Shown here piece after piece: positions 1 through 12,880 of a DNA stretch of 64,000 nt. A program made the translations under genes and the position numbers. Source of the DNA: Lasioglossum baleicum (lineage: Eukaryota; Arthropoda; Insecta; Hymenoptera; Halictidae); NCBI RefSeq assembly GCF_051020765.1, contig NC_134946.1, positions 3,275,239-3,339,238 of the forward strand, given 5' to 3'. Each line of letters opens with the position of its first letter. Within the stretch, counting starts at the first letter, position 1. The notes beneath the pieces were generated by a model. It made no database searches. It was not told where the DNA came from and worked only from the letters and a program-made list of their open reading frames with translations.

Positions 1-355
1 TCACCGTTGAAAGAATAATCTTCGAGCGATCCGACGGGAAGAATAGTTATTCGGCTTTGTGATTCCATTGCCATGACGTCGGGACGTCCACTCACTATAG
101 TCGTTAATCGACGTCGCGCTAATGGCCTGATTAATAACGGGAGCGCGTGCGCAGTTCTGTTGGTCACTCGGCCTCAGTTAATGAAACGTGCCCTTTGTAG
201 TAAGTATCGTGGGTGCACAACCATAAATTCGTGTGTTCCGCGGTCCCTGACAGAGCTCTTTTTTCACCCAAGGTCACGGGAGTTAATAGTTCTGCTTCAA
301 TGCGGATAAGACGGCCTTTTTTTTTTTTAAAACGATGCTTGTAAACATATGTATA

Positions 356-1002
356 CAGTGGTCCACAAAAGTGTTCGTACGCCCCTTAAAACAGAATAAC
401 TTGTTTATAATTGTACCAAACGACCTGATGTTTTGTATGCAATTAGAAGCATTGGTTTACTAAATGATGTGCAAAAGAAATTTTTCTAAAAATTATAATT
501 TACAAGGTTACATGCAAAAATAAAAAAGCGATTTTTTAAAACTTTTTTATTTTGTAGATCTATGTTAGTTATACACAGACTGAAAATTTCATTGAAATCG
601 GTTGACGCAGGAAAAAAACGACACGCATCGAAAGATGTACGATTCTGTGGATTTTAAGCTGGAACTGATCAAAAGTCGTGAAAAACTACGATTTTCACCA
701 TTTTTAACTCGCGTGTATCTCAATCGATTTCGATGACATGTTCAGTATGTGTATAACTAACATAAATCTACAAAACATATATTTTCAATTTTCATTAAGG
801 GCCCAAATAAAAAAGTTCTAAAAAATTCCTGTTTCATTTTTGCATGTAATCTTGTAAATTATAATTTTTGAAAAATTCTTTTTTGCACATCATTTGGTAA
901 ACCAATGCTTCCAATTGCTTGCAAAACAATCAGGTCGTTTGGTACAATTATAAAAAAGTTATTCTGTTTTAAAGGGCGTACGAACACTTTCGTGGGCCAC
1001 TG
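356..1002. mobile_element. palindromic Tc1/mariner-type MITE
   Basis: The element opens with CAGTGGTCCACAAAAGTG and closes with CACTTTCGTGGGCCACTG, and it is flanked on both sides by TA (354-355 and 1003-1004). The two halves are long imperfect inverted copies, with blocks such as AACGACCTGATGTTTTG on the left matching AACAATCAGGTCGTTTG on the right. A TA target duplication with CAGTGG termini is typical of Tc1/mariner elements. No transposase frame is present, so it is non-autonomous. Confidence 0.8.
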
Positions 1003-1063
1003 TAAATTTGCAACTTTGTGGTCAGATTTAGAAATCTGTAAAGTATACAGAAATATTTTTTAG

Positions 1064-1287
1064 AGAATGGTAATTATTTTTCTCGGCGCTCAGGTTCGAT
1101 CATTTTCTACACTAAATGAATATAGCTTGAGGGGCATGAAACGTTATAGTCCGGGTTCGAACCAAATAACGCTTCCGATTCGGGATTGGTTCGAACCCGG
1201 ACTATAACGTTTCATGCCCCTCAAGCTATATTCATTTAGTGTAGAAAATGATCGAACCTGAGCGCCGAGAAAAATAATTACCATTCT
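1064..1287. repeat. perfect 101-bp inverted repeat with 22-nt loop
   Basis: Positions 1064-1164 are the exact reverse complement of 1187-1287, and the spacer is only 22 nt (1165-1186). The arms end AGAATGGTAATT outward and GGGTTCGAACCA inward. I found no target duplication. Identity of the arms implies recent formation or gene conversion. It may be a fold-back transposon; the family is not recognised. Confidence 0.9.
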
Positions 1288-2768
1288 TTCAAATAGTGCG
1301 ATCGCGAAAAATACCTCCTTTAGAAATATTTTTTCTTTGTAAAAATATGAACTAGAGTGGCCATTGTTAATGTAATCTTTGGACCTTGATAAAACAGTGA
1401 TGCGACCTTCGAGAATGTTTCACAACAATGCTAATATTTTTCTGATACTAGTAGTCCACTTATTTAATATCCGATAGTCCGAATTAACTGAAATAGTGTA
1501 CAACAGTTGGGAAGATTAGCGTGTTTTAAGCCAGGCAATGCGAGAAGAGCGGAAGCGAGCCTGTGATTTTGGAGAGGACTATGAATAGTAGAAAGCACTG
1601 ACTAAAAAATAGCGCTAATGTTAGGAGCATTAAGTACTTTCTAAATCGGTGAAGGGTGGATCTCTTCAAAACCGGAAACGACTTGTCCGATCCTCCAGAA
1701 ATAGAGCAACCATATGCGCGCGATTATACGAAGCGTTAGGCACGAACCGAAGACAAGTGCACCAAAGATAGCTATCGTGGTGAAACTGTGATCATCTCCC
1801 CATCTGGAGATAAAATTAACAGACGTTCAAATTTAATCATCAACATAGAATTTGTTATTAATTTTTCTCGTTGCAACTACTGTTCAAAACTGCTGTTACA
1901 TTTGCCAATTTTCGCAATGGAACTAATCAACGTATCAAGTTGAAACTTTATGGACTTATTTAACAATCTCTGAAGATATACGATTAACAATAGAGTTATT
2001 AGAAAATTTTCATTTCCTGTACGTTCTCTAATTCCAAGAGGGCTGCGATCTAATAGTGAATAAGTACTAAGTCAATAAATAAATAAGCTGTTACAGCAAC
2101 GTGAGCGGTAAGCTAGTTCCATTAATGCAGTTAAAGTAGGAAGCAATTCAATAGGGTCTGTATGACCAAACGATCCCCACCATCTCGCCAGTTAAACGTT
2201 CTTCTAGTTCCCTTTAGACAAGGTTTGATTCTGCTAACTCTCAGACGCATTAGAAAATTCATTTTCGCAAGGCACATTAAGAACGGAACACTATAAAATC
2301 CCATACGTAATTTGTTAACAATTTAAGCCTCTTTTTTAAACGCAATTCTTAATTATAAAAAGGAAATGTAGATTTTACCTTGAAAAGAACTCTTTCTACT
2401 AATAAAGACATACATAGTTGACTTTCACAATATGCAGTTGACCATCAGAATATGTATTCCTTGAAACCATACAATTTTTGTTTGAAATTTTTCTTGTCGT
2501 CACCAACGGTTTGGTAGATACATACTTGAACAGGACACCCGGTATGCTTATGGCAGTCTATATTATTATTGTCAGTTATCATTCCGCATATTACTTATCG
2601 TATTACATACAACAGTCCTCGGCTTGTCCGAGTTAACTCGGATGCGAGAAGGGTAACCGCGGCCTAAGCAGCCCCGGCCGCAGCCGATAATAACAATAAT
2701 AATAATAATAATAGGAACGGTCGCATAAGTGATTGAATAATAAAGAGGATATTATTATTTGTTTGCAG

Positions 2769-5700
2769 TTGGCGGCATGAACCGGCCGTCCAAAGCAGTA
2801 ACACAGGCGAAGAAAGTGGCACCGCCGGCTGTACCCGACGTGTTTCGACATTCCGGTTCCTCTTTTGGTTCCGCTGGTTATGCGAGCAGCGAGGATAGCT
2901 GTTTCCTGCCCGGAAGTGGTCCTGGAGGAACGGCGGACGATGGTTCGTACGGGATGCCCTCTGGAAAGAGTCCCGGACCGATTTTCACTCATCCTGGATT
3001 CGCTTTCCCTGCGGTCGTCGGAAAATACGCCCATGCCGAGGACCAAGGTACTTCATCTCCCACGAAAGCTCGCAAAACTCGCCAATCCTAATGCTAAATA
3101 TACACTCCCGTCCATAAGTCACCGTACACCTATTGAAATTTGATGCAGACGATTTTTTGTTACTAAAGGACCCATATTATGAAATAAAAATGGTACTTAC
3201 TAATTTCATCGAATGTAGAAAACATGTCAATCAAATCTGTGACCAAAATATCCTATATTTTATAATTTTTCAAATTTAAGTGGGGGTAATTGTTTCTCAA
3301 TTTGGCTTCTGGAGCTCTCTCTCTCTCTCTCTCTGTCCATAATCATTTCACAATTTCTCAATCTCTTTTTCCCAACATTTATTCAAATATTGGGTTGGCA
3401 AGAAAGTAATTTCGGTATTTTAAGGTGAAATAAAACCTAATTTTTTTATTCAAACAATGAACTTTAATATATTTTATATCTTCCATTTTATTCGATGATC
3501 TTTTGCCATCTTTCTATGCTATCGTATAATAGCTGTATCTAATTTAGATAAAACAATAAAATCAAGCTGGAAGCTTGTATTCTTTAATTATCATTTTGAT
3601 TTGTGGACGGGAGTGTACCATAGCAATCACACTGTCAAAACGATGGATTCTAATATTTTAAATTCACGATTATCGACTTGGTAAACGTTAATGCCTAGCT
3701 AACGATGTTTCGTTTTTTATTGAAGGAATCGACATGACTCAGAGCCCCGGAAGAGACAGTCCAGGCAGTTCAGGATCAGGTTCTGGTTCCAGGCATTCTA
3801 CAGCTTCATTGGATTCCGGCAGAGCCTCCGGATATCACCTGGGTCCCAGGGGACCCGGCGCACTCGCTTCGTCTCCCAGATGCTCCATAAGTTCGCTCGG
3901 CAGCCATCCCGACAGACCGGCGGATCTTGACGTCGTTCATGCTTGGCTGACCGAACTCCAATTCGAGGAATACTCTCCTTTGTTTGCTTCAGCTGGTTAT
4001 GATCTTGCTACTATCACGCGCATGACGCCGGAGGACTTAACAGCCATAGGTACACAAACGCTCGGGAAAAACAGATTTTTGTCACGTTCACGGAAATACC
4101 ATTATATGTGCCTCATGCTTCTCGAAATGAACCTTCGAACAGGAGATGATGTACAAAAATTAATGTACATATTGCGAAGTGCCATTACTGTTTTTAGAAC
4201 CGTAAAATCATTTCTAAGAGCAACTACCGTTCATCTGTTAACAAGGGACGTTGATGAAAAACGTGTTTGCACCCGGTGATATCAGGTTGTTGCATATGAA
4301 ATGTCCGATTTTTAGCAATCACATTAAACAAACGCAATTTTGTATACCCAATGTATTCTATATCTACAAATTTCAAGTTTCTTGATTGTATTACGGTAAA
4401 AATAAGATATCATGGTCATTCGCGTTTTTCATTTACAAGATCGTTATGATTGTAAGTTAATTAATCACGCCTTTTTACCAAAAATCACATAAAAGTTATT
4501 TTTCCAGACATATAAAAGGAATACACGACAGTCGCGTTGGTTGACGTTGAAATTAACTTTATTTAAAAGTAGAATTTACATCTGAATTAAAATTGAACAT
4601 AGGATATTAAGGATTAGCTTTGTACCTCAAAGTTTTATACAATAAACCTATTGTAGACTGTAACAGCGCTTCTTGATTGAAATGTTTTATAAGAGTCGCA
4701 TTCTAAAATCGGACATTTCATATGCAACAACGTAATATTTACATGTTCCTCTGGCCGAGGTAATACGAGCAACCATTCCTCTCCGGGAAAGGTACAAACA
4801 GTGACACGAAAGTCTGCCACTTGAAGGGTGTATATTCCCCTTTCTTCTTCTCAACGCGTCTCTAGCTGTCTCTTACCTGGAGGCTGGAAGGTGCATTACA
4901 CGAGCACGGGAGAAGGATGAGGAGAGACGTGCCTCCCCTCGAGCGGCAGATTTTCATGTCATTGATTATACCACCAGCACTTCTCTGTATATCTGTGTCT
5001 GGCTGCTTCTTGTCACTCGTGCCTCCGCGCACCGCCTGAAACGGGAATTATTGGACATACAGGACAGATATGAGATATCCGAGGCTTTCATGGCCCCGGC
5101 TGCCTAGCATAGTACTTTTGGATGCAAGCCATATAACCCCCTTCCCTTCTCCTTTTTGGAACATGATTTTATTGTTTCGCACGGCGGTGCAGCTGACTTC
5201 ATCTGGATCTGCTGACGCGCGCGACATTGATATCTCCTCTCATGCCACAGATCATTTAGTACCAGTCACGGTTCTCTTGATTAGCCATCTGGCCTAATTA
5301 AAAAATTCGAAACAGAGATACCTTCTTATCTAACTGTTCCATCTATCGCGTAATCTCCACTGAATCGTTCTCATGCATATTTTATCAGTTTGATGAGTAG
5401 ATTGCGGATTCTTGTGCAAAGTAAAAATATGATACATCGATTGTGATCAACTTTTATTTTGTATGAGTTTGTGTAAATTGGCAAATGGCTGTCTGATGCA
5501 GAGATTAATTGGTCTTTGTGTGTTGGCAGGAATTAAGAAGCCGAACCACAGAAAGCGGCTGAAGGCAGAAATAGATAATTTAAACATCGGGGATGGTTTG
5601 CCAGAGCACATTCCTGGCTCTCTGGAGGAGTGGCTTAGACTTCTACGACTCGAGGAATATCTTGGCGCTCTACATCAACAGGGTATGCGCTCGGTCGAAG

Positions 5701-7568
5701 ACGTAACGACTCTCACTTGGGAGGATCTCGAGGATATTGGTATTGTGCGGCTGGGCCATCAAAAGAAGTTATTGTTAGCTATTAAGAGAGTCAAAGATAT
5801 TCGCGCCGGTAAACGTATACAGCCGCTCGATCTTGCCCGGTTACCGCCTCATCCTGGCCAAACACAGGTACGCTAACTCTACATAATTCACGTTTATAAT
5901 AGAAATAAAACAATTTTTCCTTACATATATCAATGGAATTGCATTTTCAGGACGTAGTGATTCAACGGGCAGGTCCAGATCTGCCGTCTCCTGACGAAGA
6001 CTGTTCGTCACCAGTCCTGAGGTCTTTCCAAAGAGGAGGAAGCGACACAACGTCTGGCACCGCATGGAGAAGTATGTACGCTGCTTTGCCAACCGATTAC
6101 AACATGGTTGGGCGAGCCGGTTCGCGAGGAAAGTCCTTGGAGAGCTTAGAGGACGCGCCCCTCGGGTATCCACCATCGCCGGCGCCTTCTGCGCATCCTC
6201 AGCCCATCGAATGGCGTCCACGTAGTTTCGAGGATGGTGATCTGACTCCTACAAATGACAATTCGATCGTCGAAGCTGGCGGTGGAACGCTTCCACGTCC
6301 TAGACATTGCCTTGTTCGTCCAAGACCCGTTGCTAAGGTAATGATTGCACTCCAGGAGGCAGTGCAGCAAAGTACTTTCTGTCAAACAATAAGTAGTTTA
6401 GGACTTTCGCTTCGACTTTCGATGTTTTCTGGTCTCGTCAACCTTTGCCTCCCCGAAAAATTTTTTTGCGCGCTTCGCAAAAAGTGAAAACTACAAATTA
6501 ATTTTTAAATTTAGCAAATGCTCGCCACTGCGTAAGCCATATTTTGCAGTTTATAATATGTATAATGAAATGACTTGGCCCGGCTTGCAGGTCGCCGCAA
6601 CACCAGGGCAGTTCAAATCACTACCGAGAGACTTCGACAACAAGTATCAACTGACATATGGACTCGAAAGCAGTCCACATCTTCCAAAACGTTGTCCCCC
6701 GTCTCCCCCAAGGCGTCAAAGTTCTAGAGAAAATAGTTCTTCGGTTGTTGTCGTTGGGGGACCGCCGGTCGGCGACGTTGTGATAGATTGCAGCGGACCA
6801 GTACCAACCGCATCCTGCGAGGATCACCACATGCATCATCATCAACATCATCATTTGCTCCATCATCCCTCACCGCCGCCACCAGCGCCTGCAGCTGCAC
6901 CGTCAACACCGCCGCAGATGAACCGGCCGCCTTCTTCCATGTCCCGTTCTTGGGGAAGTGTCAGCGCTAACGTGAACGAGGAACACGAATTGATAGCTAC
7001 TCTTGCTTTGCAACACCGTAATGGTTCTGACGCCAGCTTTAAGGTAATTCGTTGTTAGGATACCTTCTTATTACAGACCTTTGGTTGTCCCAGTTGGAAC
7101 ATTTCACTGATAATAGAGAAAAATGTTAGGGAAAAATGTTAAAAATCTATTAATTACAAGATACTACCTTTTATTGCTAGATTTACAGGACGCGTAAAAT
7201 GGCTAAAAATTTGGATAGACACATTCTCGTTGATTTTACAGAAGTAATGTAAAATAATCACTACGCAGTGCTCTGTAAGGCTGTGTTAACGAATGTCGTG
7301 TCTTTTGCAGTCAAGCTCCAGCACAGAATCGGATTCGCTTCCTTTCGCGAACGAGAACGCCGGGACAATAAAGCAGAGGTCTGCGCGAGCCCAAGAGTAT
7401 GCGAGCAACAACGCCGGCAACAACATGCAGAGCCACATGATGAGCCATCATACTAGCAGCACCGAGCCAGCGGACGTGTTAAACGACATTGGTAACATGC
7501 TAGCGAATCTCACCGACGAACTTGATGCCATGCTCGAGGAAGAGAAACGCCAGGGTCTGAATTCGTAA
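2769..7568 (+). CDS. ckn: Caskin, 3' part (six exons, tandem SAM domains)
   Basis: Coding exons read by frame continuity and GT-AG sites: 2769-3047, 3726-4049, 5530-5867, 5951-6337, 6591-7043 and 7311-7568 (stop). They give 678 residues after an incomplete first codon. SAM1 lies at about residues 160-222 of this fragment and is split between exons two and three at a Gly codon (..LTAI-G-IKKPNHRKR..). SAM2 lies at about 228-292 (SLEEWLRLLRLEEYL). After a long low-complexity region with a His/Pro-rich patch (about residues 530-570), the protein ends in a conserved tail (NDIGNMLANLTDELDAMLEE) like the Caskin tail. Caskin is a neuronal scaffold; its SAM tandem polymerises, and fly ckn acts in axon guidance. 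The ankyrin repeats and SH3 domain must lie upstream of the window. The family call is firm; exon edges are by eye. Confidence 0.92.
3103..3615. mobile_element. Tc1/mariner-like non-autonomous element, interrupted by a second mariner fragment
   Basis: The left end is CACTCCCGTCCATAAGTCA and the right end, read in reverse complement, is CACTCCCGTCCACAAATCA. Both are flanked by TA (3101-3102 and 3616-3617). The interior shows no transposase of its own family but contains the mariner remnant at 3390-3545, so the structure is nested. Confidence 0.7.
3390..3545 (-). pseudogene. mariner transposase 3' remnant with one terminal inverted repeat
   Basis: TTGGGTTGGCAAGAAAGTAA is a canonical mariner terminus. 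Reading the minus strand just inside it gives S-I-E-R-W-Q-K-I-I-E, a stop, then N-G-R-Y, which matches the usual C-terminal end of mariner transposases with one nonsense change. Only the last 20 or so codons remain, so it cannot encode an active enzyme. Confidence 0.7.
4050..5529. other. Caskin intron splitting SAM1
   Basis: The intron runs from donor GTACAC to acceptor TTGGCAG. It contains the inverted-repeat element at 4286-4731, and near 5401-5450 a partial copy of the GACTGCGGATC-type MITE end. The open frame past the donor, to 4279, is intron read-through. Confidence 0.6.
4286..4731. mobile_element. MITE with 27-bp terminal inverted repeats
   Basis: The termini GTTGTTGCATATGAAATGTC (4286 on) and the reverse-complementary GACATTTCATATGCAACAAC (to 4731) match exactly over 27 bp. 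The interior of about 390 bp is AT-rich and non-coding. A TA duplication is not clear. Superfamily uncertain. Confidence 0.75.
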
Positions 7569-8597
7569 TCGCCATTGTCTCCGTCATCGTCTTCTTTCGA
7601 ATCGCGTTACCCTAAACGTTGGCTACAAGAAGAACATACACATACACACATACAGATTCTGCTGCGAACATATATTCTTCTCTCACAGTACGGCGCATGT
7701 AACGAGCAAACACCTCGTTGTTTGCAACATTCGTATAGAAATGAATTCGTGTACGAATTTCTTGAGCTCTTTGACACTTTGCAACGATCTTTCAAACGCG
7801 AGCATACCCGGCGCTGGACACAAAACACTCATTACGTTTCATTGCATTAACAACTACAACACACGTTACATTACACAGAAAAGAAAGATACTACTATCCT
7901 GTTATATCATTGTATGAGTTAATGTAGTGGGATTGTGTTCCTCCACCGCCGTCTTTTTATCGTATCGACTCGTTTAAACGATCCCTTCGTTTATTGTTTT
8001 ATTTTCTTTATTTTATTTTATATAGAGCAAAGCTTCTTATTTTTCTACGAACGTATTGCGAACTTTTTCTCATGAAGTTTCCAGAGACTTAAACGTTAAA
8101 CGATCTTTGTGATTTCATTTGCTTCATGTACTTATTACTATTATTATAATTATTCTTATTCTTATTATCGTACTGCTTTAAATTTTTCTCTTTATGTTCT
8201 CTCTGAAGACCTCCCTGTTAATATCGCGAGACCACGCCCACCAGGTTTCCGGCAAGTTATTTAGTAATTCAACGACGAATCATCGCACGGAAGAGAATAA
8301 CACGTGAAATAATGTGTAACGAATAAGTATGACTAATACTTATGCCTTATAAAAAAAAAAAGAATAACTATGAGAAACATAAATGTAGTTTAGTTCCATA
8401 TACTAAGGTTTACACTACACTTACACAGCACAAAGACTGATGTTTCTCTGGAAATTTCATTACTATGAAACATGTATACATTCCAGCTAGTATATTTCCT
8501 TTTCCACTTCCGTCCTTTGCTAAAACGATAGCATGTTAGATTGGGACCTTCATAACTGTTGGACTGTTAGACGTTTTTGAAGTTAGTAACGGTACAG

Positions 8598-8636
8598 AGA
8601 GAAAGAGAAAGAGAGAGAGAGAGAGAGAAAGAGAGG
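8598..8636. repeat. GA-rich microsatellite
   Basis: A run of GA dinucleotides interrupted by GAAA units in the presumed Caskin 3' UTR. Confidence 0.85.
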
Positions 8637-9462
8637 AGTCAAATTCCGTGTCCCCTTTTCCAAAAAAAAAAATGAACGTAATTCTTCCAATAACTGTCAA
8701 TGAACAATATTACCGAATCGAGTTGTTTTTTGATAATGGAGCATAATTATATAACTTCGCCTATATTGTGGTACAATTTCTATAAGAGTGTATGATAGTT
8801 TATACAAACGTAAAAGAAACAACAAAAAAAAAGGAAAGAAAGAAGTAAAGAAATTGACATCTTCCATTAATTGAACTTCGAATGGGTTCTCCGTGTAAGA
8901 CTGAGAACGGAGCAGAGCATAGACATTTCGACTGCCAATTGAATTTATGGACGAGATATACAGTTCAACGCAGAAACATAATGCGCTCTGTATGCCAATT
9001 AACACTTTACGTTTATTATCCGTACTAATATAGTGATGTATGTAAACACACTATTGTTATATGGTGCACAGAAAGGGAATACCGTGCGGAATATTTGCTA
9101 GTTTCCGCATCTACGTGAAATCAAAGTAATCATAGTAGTGGAATGTTGTCGATACAAAGTGTTCAGGTGCCCCACGCCCTTCCCCTAACTCCAAGTATGA
9201 TGCTGATATGTACCGAGACTTGTGCGCCAAATTTTATGCGTACAAACTATTATATGACAGTTTGTGTATATGCACGCGCATCCGTACGCGTGTTTGCGTA
9301 TATACATTTATATATGATATTCGAAAATGAACACAGAAATCGAATCTCGATGTTCCAAGCGTTTTTCAATGTATACACAGTATTTATTGTTCTTTTCTCG
9401 TGAAATTGCTTTCTTTATTTGTACCGCGTTTTTGTTGTCAGTGTGTCGACAGTATTTATCCA

Positions 9463-9607
9463 TTGGGTTGGTGCAAAATAATAGGGATTTTTGTTTTTGA
9501 ATTTTACAGCTATAAAAGTAAGCCGATAATAAACAAATAAGTTCACTTCAGAAAGATCACTGAAGTTTAAACTAACGAAAGTCACAATTATTTTTGCGCC
9601 AGTCCAA
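9463..9607. mobile_element. short mariner-like MITE
   Basis: It starts TTGGGTTGGTGCAAAATAAT and ends ATTATTTTTGCGCCAGTCCAA, which are imperfect inverted repeats of mariner type. The interior is only about 100 bp and non-coding. It carries the first AATAAA after the Caskin stop codon, at 9528-9533. Confidence 0.7.
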
Positions 9608-10132
9608 TAATATTAATTCACAAAAAAAAAGAAGAAACTGTTCGCGTGTGTAGTCGAAATGTTTTATTATTTTTTATATACATCTCGTAGAATACTCCTA
9701 TATAAATGTATATAGAGTTTCAGAGGGACATTTAAATAGCGATTACATAGATGTTTTACAATTCGATTAAGTAGTACGAACTTGTTATTGTCTCCGTACG
9801 AATCAGTTTCATAGTTAGAAACACACACATAAACCAGTAAACAAAAACGAAAATAATGAATTGCAGTGAAGGCGCGATTATATTATCATTCCTCTGATGT
9901 TTTATTCTTAATCAATAAATCCATGGGTCGTTAATTATATTCGAATCCAATTATGCTATATTATAACGATGAAAAAAAAAATAAAACATGAACATGTGGT
10001 AGAATATATACAAGATTTTGAAATAAACTTAAACGAAAAATAAAAAAACACACTTAGGTTAATCGATTTAAACATCAGGGCTGCGTTATTGGCGGCCCGC
10101 AGACTTGTTAACTATTATAGGTATATAGTAGG

Positions 10133-10180
10133 TATATATATATATACCTGGTTGGTATATATATATATATTATATATCAG
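10133..10180. repeat. TA-rich microsatellite
   Basis: Two TA runs separated by a short CCTGGTTGG spacer. Confidence 0.85.
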
Positions 10181-10620
10181 TTTAAGCAGTGTACTTAGGG
10201 AAAAAATGTTCTGCGGTGCTGCAACTTTTACGAATCTTCTTTCGCATATCCCTTTCTTTCTTCTACGTTGTTCGATTATTCATTGTATATCTCTACATTT
10301 ATTATAAATAAGTCGGTTTTATCGTTCAAATCGCGGACAATTGACCGGAAAGGCAGCGCAAATTTTTTATACGCATATACAGATGCTTTATAACGTTCGA
10401 TCGTGACGAATAAAAAAAAAACGTGCTTGAACACATTTTTCATTAATTACCGGTGATGCTAACGCACCTATAGTTATATTATAAGAGTATTGACTTGCGT
10501 TTGTTCGTATAAAATGATCGGGTCCTCGACGAAGAGCTATACTGACTATAATATTGTAAAAGTGTTTTTATATTTATAATAAATAGTTATTTTAAGTTCT
10601 AGACGAAACAAAACGGCGAC

Positions 10621-12288
10621 GAGCGTTGTTAATGTTAAGGTTACGAATCAGGTGCAAAACACGAGTATTTATAAAACAAAAAGAGTGGAAAAACTAAACT
10701 GTTCGAGATGAAGGTGTGCGGAATCAATTCACAGTCATGTTTGGGATACTATGTATTTTATACGAAAATAATTAACAGTGAAAAATTAAAAGATCACGAC
10801 GACGATATGAATATCGATAAATAGAGCTGCGATTAACTAACGGGGATGTAGATGATTAATAAAATATTAGCAGAAAATGAAAAAAACGTTTTGTACGAAC
10901 ACCATGTGATCGATACTAAGAATCTTCTCTTTTTTTCGTTTTTTTTAACAAATTGATGGACACAGCAGAAGGGAACGCACACTGCCGATTTTTTATACCT
11001 AAATAGTAGGTTCATGTTGTCGCAATGCGAAAAAAAATAAGAATTTCGAAATTTTTACTAGTTTACAAAATACCGCCTACTCGAGGGACATTAAAAGCAT
11101 TGAACGAGCATGATCACGACTGATAATAGTTCTAACCGATTTGGATGTGTTTTGATTACGATGTGCGCACGACGAATACTTTTATTATATCGTCGAACGT
11201 ATTGTTTTAAGAAAATCAGGCTAAAAAGACAGTAACCTATTGTTGAGAGAGATAATTCCGGTATTTATTAAAAAATATTAAAAGTCGATTGAAGCGTCGA
11301 AGCTATTATATACTGATTTCGTTACTTAAAATAGTACGTTTGATCGTTTAATAAACATGATGTATTAGAAATTTAGAGCTGTTTGTAGCACGACTCTCCC
11401 CTAAATTAGAGAAATACTTGTATCTTCCACTGTTTTCGATTCACTTACTGCCTTTTTTATACGAACAGTCAATAACAAACGATGAAGTGAATTAACAAAT
11501 TCGCATTTATACTGGCTGGACTCTTTTGGCAGCTATAACTCAAAATTCCTAAAGGCATTGCTTCTACGTGGTGTATACATATTATACATACATAAATATT
11601 ATATAAATACAGAATATAGATATGAATATACGTTTATATTCATATTTCTATTAAATTATAGTCATAGTTTTTGTACAAACGTTTGCGTCGCTGCAGTTTT
11701 TGTTCAGCGGAATCAGTACTCGCCTAACTGCATTTTATTACAACTTCCCCCGATGGCTCCCCTCCTATTTTCCATGTTCATTTATACATATAAATATTAT
11801 ATATATATATCATTTGATTTATCGATTATGATGCTTTCATCATAGTTCTTTGAATAAAACATATTATTAAACTTAGTTCTTAATGTTATTTAGCATTCAC
11901 CTATAAAATATACTTTATTATTTTTTATTGAATAGGATTCTACATCAAACATGTCAAACTTATGTCACATATTAACAAATATAATATGAAACGAAAGCAC
12001 TGACTTGTTATCCCTCTCTAATGATCATCAACAAAATAAAGCATCAGTAGTGAACGTATTTCAAAGATTTTTTAATTAAAAAAAAAATAAATTCATCTCG
12101 TCTGACGGCACAGAAAAAAATTATTGATCTTCGAGGAGTTATCAACTTCAATTCGAGCCCTGAAAAATTAAAAAATCTGTTCCAAGAATCATATAAAAAA
12201 AATTTTCAAATTACACTACCTGCATCTATTCCTGGGAAAATCAGTTTTTATTTTTAAATTTACAGTATGTTAATAAAATTATTTTGAG
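10621..12288. other. AT-rich non-coding stretch
   Basis: No recognisable gene, RNA or mobile element; the open frames are short and of low complexity. A TA-rich tract lies at about 11795-11815. Confidence 0.5.
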
Positions 12289-12880
12289 ATTGAAATTCGT
12301 CTATAATAAAGTGCATTCTTCGAGCTTCAATTTAAGCTATTAAACATTAAAAAGTTTCAACGGGAAAGTATTAAATTTTATTTTTTTGTTTAAGCAAATG
12401 ATTCTTGCCGCTTTTCCCATAAGACTCGGTGCTACTTCCGGCAAGAATCATCTGCTCCGGTAAAATATTTGTATAGCGCCAATTCATGCAGCGGCAAAAC
12501 GCTCAAACTTGTTGCCAAATGTTACCGACATAGCAACCGAGGCGGCGACACTAGCGATCCTAGCGGCGAAGTATCGAAGATTGTCTGCAATTAGTACCAC
12601 CAAGATCCACTAGATGGCGCGTGCAGTATCGTTTTGCATTGTCGGTAAATTTGGCGAGTAGTTTGAGCGTTTTGCCGCTGCATGAATTGGCGCTGTACAA
12701 ACATTTTACCGGAGCAGATGATTCTTGCCGGAATTAGCACCGAGTCTTGTGGGAAAAGCGGCAAGAATCATTTGCTTAAACAAAAAAATAAAATTTAATA
12801 CCTTCCCGTTGAGATTTTTTAATGTTTAATAGCTTAAATTGGAGCTGGAAGAATGCACTTTATGATAGACGAATTGCAAT
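12289..12880. mobile_element. long inverted-repeat element (about 590 bp)
   Basis: Both arms carry the order AAGTGCATTCTTC, then CTATTAAACATTAAAAA, then AAGCAAATGATTCTTGCCG, then AATTCATGCAGCGGCAAAAC, in mirrored orientation around a spacer of roughly 130 bp near 12520-12645. The arms are about 230 bp and highly similar but not identical. No coding capacity. Probably a fold-back MITE; the superfamily is not recognised. Confidence 0.8.

Larger units (their letters stand above)
1..2768. other. non-coding stretch left of the first visible Caskin exon
   Basis: This is probably intron of the Caskin gene, because the first exon in the window opens in mid-codon at a splice acceptor. It holds two palindromic elements (356-1002 and 1064-1287) and a short AAT/TAA microsatellite near 2690-2713. 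I see nothing else I can support here; the open frame at 73-309 has no recognisable domain. Confidence 0.55.
3048..3725. other. Caskin intron packed with a nested transposon
   Basis: This 678-bp intron (donor GTACTT, acceptor TTGAAG) is mostly occupied by the TA-flanked element at 3103-3615, which itself holds a mariner 3' remnant. A CT microsatellite lies at about 3316-3334. Confidence 0.7.
7569..10620 (+). other. probable long 3' UTR of Caskin
   Basis: No AATAAA hexamer occurs between the stop codon and about 9528. AATAAA or close variants then become frequent (9528, about 9915, 9979, 10410, 10578). This fits a long, AT-rich neuronal 3' UTR using distal sites, but the end cannot be fixed from sequence. 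It includes an AG-rich microsatellite (8598-8636), a mariner-like MITE (9463-9607) and TA repeats (about 10133-10180). Confidence 0.45.

Noticed and set aside
4050..4279. Continuation of the Caskin exon past the SAM1 donor
   Set aside because: Reading through breaks SAM1; splicing at 4050 to 5530 restores the expected G-IKKP junction.
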